Below, piece by piece: positions 37,579 through 49,500 of a stretch of DNA of 64,000 bases (its first letter is position 1; the number at the start of each line of letters is the position of its first letter). The notes below the pieces were generated by a model. The model made no database searches and was not told the DNA's origin. It saw only the letters and a program-made list of their open reading frames with translations. Made by a program: the position numbers and the translations under genes. Source of the DNA: Prochilodus magdalenae (Eukaryota; Chordata; Actinopteri; Characiformes; Prochilodontidae); assembly GCA_024036415.1 (NCBI GenBank), contig JAMWET010000024.1, forward strand, positions 434,001 through 498,000. Direction: 5' to 3'.

Positions 37579-40500
37579 GTAAGTACACTACTGCTGTTTA
37601 AGAACCAATCTGAAAGCATAATACAAGTATTTAATACTTTTATAAGTTGTGTTTGTTTAAATCAGAAATGTCATATACAAATTCTGTTATTTGCATGCCG
37701 TTACATTACCGAGACATTAGAATCAAGTGCTAACTCTCTTATTATTTTCATAGTTGATTTTATTTTCTTTCTTTTTTGCTTCTGTGGCGTACAGGTGTTG
37801 TCAGGTTGGTGGATGGAGGCAGGCGCTGTGCTGGAAGAGTGGAGATTATTTACAATGGACAGTGGGGAACAGTGTGTGAAGATGGCTGGCATATGACAGA
37901 TGCAGCAGTGGTGTGTAGAGAGCTGGGCTGTGGTGAAGCTGTAGATATAACAGGTAGTTCTGTTTTTGGACCCGGATCAGGAGTGTTCTGGATATATGGA
38001 AGGGCCTGTGACGGATCAGAGTCTACAGTGAAAACATGTGGAGGAAGAAATATGAAACAGTTTAAAACTGACTGTGATCATACTAATGATGTTGGAACAG
38101 TCTGTTCAGGTAAGCTGGACCAACCATCTCAAATAACATTAATGTTGTAGCAATTTTTGTTCACATACATACATACATATTAAATAACTAACTAACTAAG
38201 CATCAGCAGCAATATGTAGCATTGATGTGTCAGGATATATGATATACTGTTATCACTGCTGCGGGAACAAAACCATGTACATTTCATGATGAGATATATA
38301 CAGTATATATTTTTTTCTGCTTTAGAACAATTCATATTTAACCTAGATTAATAGGAAGAATGACAGACAGTAAATTACACTCAGTATAAACATTGTAAAA
38401 ATCCACAATAATAAAAAAGCACAAATTACAGTATTTATCTTTAGCTAGCCAGAATTTAAAAAATTACCATTACCATTTGATTGCATTAATGTGTTTTATT
38501 ATAACCCATGATAAACATTGCTGTCATTCTAAATAATGAATTTTATTTCAAAGTATTTCAATGAGCATGCACTGTCAGCTGTTTAATATATCGTCGCTGT
38601 CCAAAGAAAAACAGGTATCTCCAAAACGCCAACTTTTCAGGAGTGGCCAAAAACCTCATTTAATTTGAATGGAAGTCAATGGAACCAGACGTCTTTCCAA
38701 ACGGTTTTGGGCCATTTCTGTTGGTCCGTTCTTCATGAAATCTCCACGGAGTGTAGACATCAGCTCATGCTATCAAAAATGGAGATACATGTTTTTCATT
38801 GGACAGCGACGACATTGACACACAATGAGCATGAAATTGACATCAATCATAATTTACTTTTAAAAAATTACAAATCATTTAAAATACTTTTAAAAGAATT
38901 TTAAAAACAACACTCATGATCCTGATACATAAACGCTCCAACCCTGTTGGGCAAACTATTAGTATGATATTTGAAGTTTAGAATGAAAATTGTTTTTAGC
39001 CAAATAGATCTTCAAAGTATTTTGATATAATTTTAAGAAGAACATTCCATTTGCTCCATGTCTATAATCTCAGAAGTCCGTCTGGTTGGTGGATCTCGCT
39101 GCTCTGGGAGAGTGGAGGTGCTTCATGAAGAGACTTGGTACACGGTGTGTGATGCTGACTTTGACCAGCAGGATGCAGAGGTTGTGTGTCGAGAGCTGGG
39201 CTGTGGGCTTCCTGTGGAGGTGCTGGGTGGAGCTGCTTTTGGCAGAGGGGAGGGTCAGGTGTGGTCAGAGGAGCTTCAGTGTAGAGGCAACGAATCCCAG
39301 ATTCACTCCTGTTCCACTTCACCTTTACTTAGACACAACTGCTCCCATGAGAGTGATGTGGGCCTGGTGTGTGCTGGTAAGAATTTCATATAATCCTGTT
39401 TGGTTATCTTTGCAGACTAAAACACTCGGTGTTATGCATAAAGTAGAATTTTTCTGACCATTTACCATTTTGTAACCCAGTTGTACATCATGGTGGTGGG
39501 GCACAGGTAAATCAATGTGTAGCACACCTTCCCCTAGCACCAGCATTAGTTAAGACCTAGGGGAGGGGGCTATGGGTTTAAAGTATTAGAGGATGATGCA
39601 GGTTAGCACTACAGAGGGACATCTACTGAATCTATAGAGAATCTATTAATATTTGTTTCTAAAGAATGAGACCAGACACGGAAATTAAAACAAAACTGCG
39701 GTTCTTATTCACTTTTCTTCTTTTTTAGCCCCAAAATAATGTTAGATGGTGACAAATAAATAAATAAACAGTTAAAATACTGCTTGCAGATGTGCCTAGA
39801 TAATTAGTCCTCAACTACACTATAAAATACTTGACCTCCCAAAATACACAATTTCTACATACTCTGTCAACACTTCTCCAAAATAGTGATGGAAAATCAA
39901 AACATTAATACAAACATTCAGAACCAGCTAATCAACTGCAGTTACATTACAACAGGACATTAACTTCTAAATTTACACTTTTCCAGAAACAATAAACGTG
40001 GGCCCGCACACGCACACACTAAACAACCAACCGCAGCAGGCCTGTACGATGCTCGAGCGCGGTGTCGCTGAACCGTTAGCCCCTTCTACTCAATGAGCCA
40101 AAAGGACTACTCACGGAATCGACTCAGACGAACGAGTCAGTCGGAACGAAGCGGCGAGTGTCCTGGAGTTTTCTTCAAACAGCGCAGTAATGAAGGCGGT
40201 AGAAACTTCATCAGAGCACCCACACAGCTCCTCGGCTGCTGTGTCGTCTGTCTGACCTTGTCCTCCGAACTCTCGGGATCCTGAGGAGTACGACTGAACA
40301 GTCCACGTCACGAACGCCGCCATTTTCAAGCGCGTGGTTCAAACGGCCACAGACTCGCATTAGCCGGCTAGCTACAACCAGCTAAACTGCTACAAACAAG
40401 TTAGCAGCTACCACAAACTGAACCTCTAGGGTATTAACAGTAAATACCTGAACGCTCTTCACCTTTCGCCAGGAAAAGAAACGGTAAAACATTACTTTGT

Positions 40501-43500
40501 AGCCCTGAACCCTCTTCACCTTTCGCCAGGAAAAGAAACGGTAAAACATTACTTTGTAGCCCTTCTTTATGTTGCCCTGTCTGACTAGCTGGGATCTTCA
40601 CCACCTGCTGACTGACTCTGCACCCTACTTTTCCCTCTGGACTCCCCACCCCTTAACCAACAGAAATTGAGGAGTGATTGTTTGACACACTGGTTAACCT
40701 ATTAATGGTATAATCAGATTCCTTTATTGTGAAATGAGAGATCTCCCCCTACAGTTCACAGATAAAACCAAATATGCATCACAAAACAATGTATAAATGC
40801 AAGAATTTAAACAATAACACGGTTACTTAGACTAACTGCTAGAGCATTTATAAACTTTACAACCGGGCTACAAATGGAAGGGCAGATGGTTGGCAAAGTG
40901 ACAAAACAAAGTTGTTCTTTAATGCCTTCACGTCTGTTCCGCTAAGGTGGGCACCACCTGGCTGAAAGCATTCTCTGTGCTTTCTGAATATATTGAAATC
41001 ATCAATACAGTTTAGTCTTTTAAGGCTATAGGTTCCAACAATATGCAATATGTTGAGGGCAGACATTTTCAAAAACATCAACAAGATCTATTCTCTCCCT
41101 CAGACAGTGTGAGGTTGGTGGATGGTGGTAGCCGCTGTGCTGGGAGAGTGGAGGTTCTTCATAGAGGACAGTGGGGAACAGTGTGTGGTGATAACTGGGA
41201 TATGAGAGATGCTGCAGTGGTGTGTAGAGAGCTGGGCTGTGGAGAGGCTGTAGATGCACTGAGTGATGCTCACTTTGGACCAGGATCAGGACCAATCTGG
41301 ATGGATGATGTGGGCTGTAGTGGATCAGAGTCTACACTGAAGCACTGTAGAACAAAAAGATGGGGTAAAAACAATTGTAATCGTACTAAGGATGCTGGAG
41401 TTATCTGCTCAGGTAAACTGCCTTATGAATTTATACATATAACTTTAGACTTTATTCAAAAGCTATGGAGAATGCTTTTCATAATGATGTTAATACATTC
41501 ACAGTAAAAGCTTTTTCCTCATAAAAGTAGAACTTCTATCTGACAATAATATTTTAGGAGTCAGACTGGCTGGTGGTTCTCACTGCTCTGGGAGAGTGGA
41601 GGTTCTTCATGGAGAGGCCTGGTACACGGTGTGTGATGCTGACTTTGACCAGCAGAATGCAGAGGTTGTGTGTCGAGAGCTGGGCTGTGGGCTTCCTGTG
41701 GGGGTGCTGGGAGAAGCTGCTTTTGGCAGAGGGGAGGGTCAGGTGTGGTCAGAGGAGCTTCAGTGTAGAGGCAACGAATCTCAGATTGACTCCTGTCCAA
41801 CATCACCTTCACTCAAACACAACTGCTCCCATGAGAGTGATGTGGGCCTGGTGTGTGCTGGTAAGAACAATATTCTTTAAATTTTGATTACTACATCTGA
41901 ATATGTATGCTACCTTGTATGCTAAATGTATGTAGAAGTTGCATTATATGTTATTATATGTATATTTCTTTGCCTTTTATCTTTCTATCTCATTACCATT
42001 ATTTGTACAGGCAGTGTGAGGTTGGTGGATGGTGGTAGCCGCTGTGCTGGGAGAGTGGAGGTTCTTCATAGAGGACAGTGGGGAGCAGTGTGTGGTGATA
42101 ACTGGGATATGAGAGATGCTGCAGTGGTGTGTAGAGAGCTGGGCTGTGGGGAGGCTGTAGATGCGCTGAGTGATGCTCACTTTGGACCAGGATCAGGACC
42201 CATCTGGATGGATGATGTGGGCTGTAGTGGATCAGAGTCTACACTGAAGAGCTGTTTTTTACCAGGATGGGATAAACATAACTGTAATCATAATCAAACT
42301 GCTGCTGTCATCTGCTCAGGTACATCAATAGATGTATTTTGTTTCATTATAAGCATAAACGCCTTCATTTTGTAATTAATTTAAAGCATTCATATACAAA
42401 TCATCTTGGCTATCCTGATAACAGGTGTAAGGCTGGTTGGAGGTTCTCGCTGTTCTGGGAGAGTGGAGGTTCTTCATGGAGAGACCTGGTACACGGTGTG
42501 TGATGCTGACTTTGACCAGCAGGATGCAGAGGTTGTGTGTCGAGAGCTGGGCTGTGGGCTTCCTGTGGAGGTGCTGGGAGGAACTGCTTTTGGCAGAGGA
42601 GAGGGTCAGGTGTGGTCAGAGGAGCTTCAGTGTAGAGGCAACGAATCTCAGATTCACTCCTGTCCAACATCATCTTCACTCAAACACAACTGCTCCCACA
42701 TCAATGACACAGCATTGAAATGTATCGGTAAGATTTGCATCAAATTTTTTGAGATGCAATAAAAATAAGAAGGTTATATACCGCATTATTTATAATTTTT
42801 GATTGTAGTTCTCTCTCTCTCTCTCTCACCTTTGTACAGTCAGCGTACGGTTGGTGGATGGAGGGAGCCGCTGTGCTGGGAGAGTGGAGGTTCTTCATAG
42901 AGGCCAGTGGGGAACAGTGTGTGGCCAGGGCTGGGATATGAGAGATGCTGCAGTGGTGTGTAGAGAGCTGGGTTGTGGAGAGGCTGTAGATGCACTGAGT
43001 AATGCTCACTTTGGACCAGGATCAGGACCAATCTGGATGGATGATGTGGACTGTACTGGATCAGAGTCTATACTGAAGAATTGTAGATCATCAGGATGGG
43101 GAAAACATAACTGTGAACACAGTTTAGATGCTGGTGTCATCTGTGCAGGTAGATTACACTAAGCGAAGCATTTTCTTTCTGTTTCATGAGATATTAAAGT
43201 ATTATCATATTAGTTTTTATTTGTTTGTTTGTTTTGTATTTACCATTTTTTGGGCAGTGCATTTGAGACAACCTAAAAATCCAGAAAAAGGAAATTCTTT
43301 TTGTTAGTTGTGATACCAGCCAAGACGGGTTCAATTACCAAAATGTACACCTATACTAAAAAACATAAAAGATTATTTGCTGGGCACCAGAACAAGCATC
43401 CAGTAAACAAATGAGTGTAAACAGATTTTTGTGACAATTAATAATTAATTGCACAGAATATAGAATCACACAAAATAACAGTACGAAGCAGATCAACAGT

Positions 43501-46500
43501 ACAAATAATGTGGAACAGCAACACATTCATTCCAGGTAATATTCATTTTGAAAAGGAGAAATTACATGCTAGTCCTACAGCTCACAGTGAAGCAGAGCAA
43601 GGCAATTATTCTTTACATAGCATGTTTAATACATGTGTACACATGTACACATTTTCACAAAAATAATCATAAGTGAATCATTATTTAGCCAACAAAAAAT
43701 AGTTAACTGAGCCATTAAGATTCTTAACTTACTCACAACCGCTGAATTTAGAACAGAACATAGTATTTAAAATAGTTACATAAGGATGATTTTTTTTTTT
43801 TTTTTTTTAAATCCCTTATTAGTCCCACAGTGGGGAAATTTAGTCTCCGCATTTAACCCATCCGTGAAGTGAAACACCACAAACACACTCACTAGTGAAC
43901 ACACTAAGGGGCAGTGAGCACACTTACCCGGAGCGATGGGCAGCCCGATCCACGGCGCTCGGGGAGCAGTTAGGGGTTAGGTGCCTTGCTCAAGGGCACC
44001 TCAGTTGTTACTGTAGGCTCAGGGAATCGAACCGGCAACCCTCCGGTCACAAGGCTGGTTCCCTAACCTCCAGCCCACAACTGATCTTATAAAAATAGTA
44101 AAACAAAGAAAACTCGACTGAATAAACCACACAAATCCCTACTATATGTGTAAGCTCACATTAATATTTAATATTGTCGATAAAATACAATGTCAGTAAA
44201 ATTTGAATGGCTTCTGTCCTGTCTCAAGGGAGACAAGCTTGGCTCTACCTCACTGTGAGCACCTTTTGGTTAACCATTACGTAAAAATGAAATTGTTTGG
44301 GGAAGGCGTTCATAACTAATATTTTAACATTGCTGCTGATGCCCCTAAAGAAACTAATACACATACTAGAAGAGCATTACATGCTAATGCAGCTAGCAGT
44401 GTAGTCTAGCTTTATAAATGTGCTAGTGGCGGAAAAGATCACATGCAGTTATCAAAGGTCAATGTTACTGTGCATGATGCTGAGTGTTCTTTAGCTATGC
44501 TATGCCCAGAGGTCAAGAAATCAGTCTTAGGTGATAAACTTTTTTTCTGAATATCCAAAATTCATCATACCTCATGGAATTCCTGAGTAGATTCCGTTCC
44601 TTAAAGGATGAAAGTCATTATCCAGGATTGCTAGAACTGTCTGATCTTCTGAATCTAGGTCCAGGAGTCTTGTCCTGTTTCCAATGAAGAACAGTTCAAA
44701 ATTAGGTGTGTGAACAAGAATAAAAACTGTTGGTGGGGCTACTTCAGGTGAAGAGAGGAACCTAAATGAAGCATTGTTTTGAGAGAGTCTTTTAAAACAT
44801 TGGCCACTGAAAACACCCCTTTGTATTGTTTGAAGTGAAGCTCGCTTTCAGCATATTTGATGACACCTACTGGCCTGCGTGGTACTGACAAATTCCTCAT
44901 ACTACTGTATATACAAGCGCACCCAGATGAATAAATCATACAAATCAATCGCCGTGACGTAATCATTAGAAAGCACTCATTTGTTTTCTATCACAACATG
45001 TTTTCAGGAGTCAGGCTGGTTGGTGGTTCTCACTGCTCTGGGAGAGTGGAGGTTCTTCATGGAGAGACCTGGTACACGGTGTGTGATGCTGACTTTGACC
45101 ATCAGGATGCAGAGGTTGTGTGTCGAGAGCTGGGCTGTGAACTTCCTGTGGAGGTGCTGGGAGGAGCTGCTTTTGGCAGAGGGGAGGGTCAGGTGTGGTC
45201 AGAGGAGCTTCAGTGTAGAGGCAACGAATCTCAGATTCACTCCTGTCCAACATCACCTTCACTCAAACACAACTGCACCCATGGTAGAGATGTGGGTCTA
45301 GTGTGCGCGGGTAAGCACTGATTTCATTCAAAAATGTTTTGTGTTCACCACAACTTTTCGTCTCTTGTATCCTATCTATTTTTTTCTCTTTTTTTTTTCT
45401 CTAACACACAGAAAGTGTGAGGCTTGTAGATGGTGCGAGTCGCTGTGCTGGAAGATTGGAAGTTTTTCACAGAGGAGAGTGGGGAACAGTGTGTATTTTA
45501 GGTGCAAATGTGGAAGCTGCTATCGTGGTATGTCGAGAGCTGGACTGTGGGGAGCCAGTGAGCACTACATCTGCTGTAGGAATATCTGGACAAGTCATCT
45601 GGATAAGTCATGTGACGTGTAATGGATCAGAGTCTACACTGAAGAACTGTGGATCACTGGGGTGGGGTGAACATCAGTGTACCCATCATTTTGCTGCTGA
45701 AGTGACCTGTTCAGGTATGCTTTAATTCAATTTCAATAATATCAATTAACAGTTAACTATACTTCAATTAATATATTTTCTAACAGATCAAAGCATACAA
45801 CATGTATGCAAATAATCTATTACCAAAAAAATCCTGCAGACAAATTCAGTTAGTTAATAGCCAAGTTAGACCATACCTAAAACTACTCTTATCTCTGATT
45901 TATTTCTTGGATCTGTGTATTTCCTGTATCTGTATTTCCACATTACTTTCAGTGTTTTAGCATTCAACTGTCCATAGATGTCATTGCTTTTAATTCTTCT
46001 ACTAAATCATTCCACTTGTGTTACAAGAGAAGAACAAGTTCCATTTTTGAGTTTATTTCTGCTGTTTTTCCTACAACTTTCTTTTTTGTGTATATGGGCT
46101 TTTTAACGTGACACACATATATAGCTAACTGTATTATCACTGATAACTGCATGTTTATTAAATTATTATAGTGTAATTACTGCATAAATAAGATTTATAA
46201 ATAGTCTACTGAATTGTTTTCCACCTTATTAGGAGGGTCCAAGTTCACATTTGTAGATGTTCATCTGAGAAGTCACTGAACATGTAACAGGTATAAAACA
46301 GATCATCTCAACATAACCTGGATTAGGTTTTTAAATGATTAAGTTTTGAGTTGATTTTAGGGGTAGGATTAGGTTTTGGGTTAAGGTTAAGCAAGTAGCG
46401 AGTTCAGTCTGTGTAGAAACTACCTTTTTTTCTGGACCTGTAAGTTTATAAAGCAATGTAAGCAGCGTTTACAATTATAAATAATTATAGTCATAAAACA

Positions 46501-49500
46501 TAAAAAGTACACAATGTAACATCACCCTCAGGTCACAGAAAATCCAGACTTATTGATGGCCCTCACCTGTGCTCTGGGAGAGTGGAGGTGCTTCATGGGA
46601 CAACCTGGCACACGGTGTGTGATAGTGACTTTGACCAGCAGGATGCAGAGGTTGTGTGTCTAGAGCTGGGCTGTGGGCTTCCTGCGGAGGTGCTGGGAGG
46701 AGCTGCTTTTGGCAGAGGGGAGGATCAGGTGTGGTCAGAGGAGCTTCAGTGTAGAGGCAACGAATCTCAGATTGACTCCTGTCCAACATCACCTTCACTC
46801 AAACACAACTGCACCCATGATAATGACGTGGGACTAATATGTTCAGGTTAAGTGTATCATTTCTAGTATTAATTTCAATAATTTCATCATTAACTTGTCA
46901 ATTCATAAAATTAGTAAACTGTTAGTTGTTGTTTTAATAAGCTGTTTTATTTTCAGGTCACACAGGGGCTCGGCTGGTGAACGGCTTGGACTCCTGTTCT
47001 GGTCGAGTGGAGCTCCAGTACCTCAGTGAGTGGGGCACAGTGTGTGATGTAAGCTGGGATATGAGAGCTGCCAGTGTCCTCTGTGGTCAGCTGAAGTGTG
47101 GGAGTGCTGTGGCTGTGTTGGGATCAGACTGGTTTGGGGAGGGGAGTGGCCGGATCTGGGCTGATGAGTTTGATTGTCAGGGGAACGAAACACACCTGTC
47201 AAAATGTCCCATTTCATCATGGAGTCGAGCTACATGCTCTCATAAACAGGACGCTGGAGTCATCTGCAGTGGTGAGCTCTTTGAGATGAACAGGTTATAA
47301 TAATTTTCTTTAATGTGTAAATATGATATAAAAGTTAAATCATCTCATGATTTCATCAAAATTAAAATGATCTTTGTTACAAATTCAGGTTCCTCTATGG
47401 CAGTTCATGAGGGGCGAGTGCGGTTGTCTGGAAGGAAGGAGTGTGAGGGAGATGTGGAGGTGTATTTCAGGCAGGACTGGAGGAGAGTTCTGCTGGACTC
47501 CTGGAGTGAGTCTGTGGCCTCTGTGGTCTGCAGACAGCTGGACTGTGGCTCTGTGTTCAGCTTCTCCAGCTCCTCTCCATCCAGTCCTGAACACAGCCAC
47601 ATGTGTGTGAGAGATGTCATTTGCTCTGGGAGTGAAGCTCATCTGGGGAACTGTAGCACTGCAGAACTTGTCCCATGCAACTTGAAGGAACAGTTGTCAG
47701 TCACTTGTCTGAGTAAGTAAAATATTAATAATGATGTCACAAGAATAGCTGATCGTATAAATTGTAAAATAATAATTACAACCTAAATCTGTAAGTATTT
47801 ACCAGCTTGCACCGTGCTATGTTATGTCTGCACACAAATCTGTCTTTCTTGGTACGTCTGGCTTTGTTTTTTATTAAAGGCAACAGCTCCATCAGGCTGG
47901 TTGGTTCTGGAGGAGACTGTGCAGGACGGCTGGAGGTTTTTCACAGCGGCTCATGGGGAACAGTAAGTGATGACATGTGGGATATTGAGGATGCACAGGT
48001 GGTCTGCAGACACCTGCAGTGTGGAGTGGCCCTCATTGCCCCGCTACCAGCCTGGTTTGGACCTGGAACTGGACCCATATGGCTAAATGAGGTAGAGTGC
48101 GAGGGGAACGAGACGTCTCTGTGGAACTGCAGATTTCAGCCCTGTGGAGAGGATGAATGTGGACACAAGGATGATGTGGGAGTCGTGTGCTCAGGTAGAG
48201 TTTGATAATGATAATTCAGCCTTCTATAGTTTTCTAATGACATTTAGTCAGACACAAACACTGTTTTGAAGTTTGATGCTTTGACTCCTTCTTGGATTTT
48301 ATTTCCCCACCAGAGTACAAAGAGATCAGACTTACTGATGGCTGTAAGGGGAATCTTGAAGTGTTTTATAATGGATCATGGGGTAACATCTGTGCAAACG
48401 GCTTTGATGAATATACGGGAAGGTTTGTTTGTGAAGAGCTGAACTGTGGAAGATTTGGCAGTGAGAGCCAATCCAAAGCAAGAGTGGAATCAGCTCCTAA
48501 CTGGCTGGATAATCTGAAATGTAGGAAACATGACTCCACTGTTTGGCATTGTCCATCTTCTCCTTGGGGACAGAACAGCTGTGATAATCGTAATGAGGTG
48601 GCTCGCATTACCTGTTCAGGTAGACAACTCTGTCTGCTTTTAGATGTTGCCTATTAGTATTAGTATTGTTGTTATGCAGAGTTACTTTTTAAACGTGTTC
48701 CACTACAGAATACAAAATGCATGCTTAAAATGTAATCTGAAACACACTGGGTTAGATTACTCACTGTGAAATACTGAGTCTAATTACTGTGGAATACTTC
48801 TGTAAATATGTTCTTCTACTGGTAAATATTATTAACTGTTTTTATGGTTGGAGGAATAAAGTAGCCTGCTGTATAGGCTGCTGTCTAAATGTCACCGACC
48901 CCAGAGATGGTTTATTACACTTACAGATTGTAAATAATTGTCTGTTGTAACTCACACATGAGAAGCCTACCACCTTATTACATATCTGGTTCATTGTTCA
49001 GTGGAAGCTCTGCTATAAAGCATTACCCTGAAACCATTAAGCTAGCCACCTTGTATCTGGCACCAAACATTTCAACAGGAGCTATCATGCATATAGCTGG
49101 AACAGTGTGCAGAAACATTTAATCACGTCAATATTTTTTCAGAGTAACCTTCCACATGAATACCAGCTGCAGAGAGCCTGTATTACAACCTGTATTGTCT
49201 GTAAACTTAGAACTGCATACTACACAAAGTTAACACGCTGAATCTAATGTTAAATTATGAACTGTGAAATTATGAACTAGCATATGGGAGATTGTCAGTT
49301 GACAATTTGAGTAAGGAGGTAGCTATCTACAACTATAAACATTTAGGATAGTCAAGTTAAGCTTACCAATCAGCTGCAGGCGACTTCAGCCAGACCAAAA
49401 GTACCCTACTTCAGGATGCTGAAAAGATAGTAGCTGGCAAACCGAGGCTGCACTGCACAATGATGTTACGCTCACCTCTTTCTTCCTTAAACCTGAAATA

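Noticed and set aside
39086..45301. Second-frame sense open frames beginning [13 protein letters not shown] or [12 protein letters not shown]
   Set aside because: They are offset readings of type B SRCR exons; the phase-1 reading with all eight cysteines and matched splice sites is the real one.
39062..46798. Repeated antisense open frames of 83-89 codons over the SRCR exons (for example 41561-41812, 45011-45262)
   Set aside because: They recur because the sense exons are near-identical copies. They have no independent start context or domain, so they are shadows of the coding strand.
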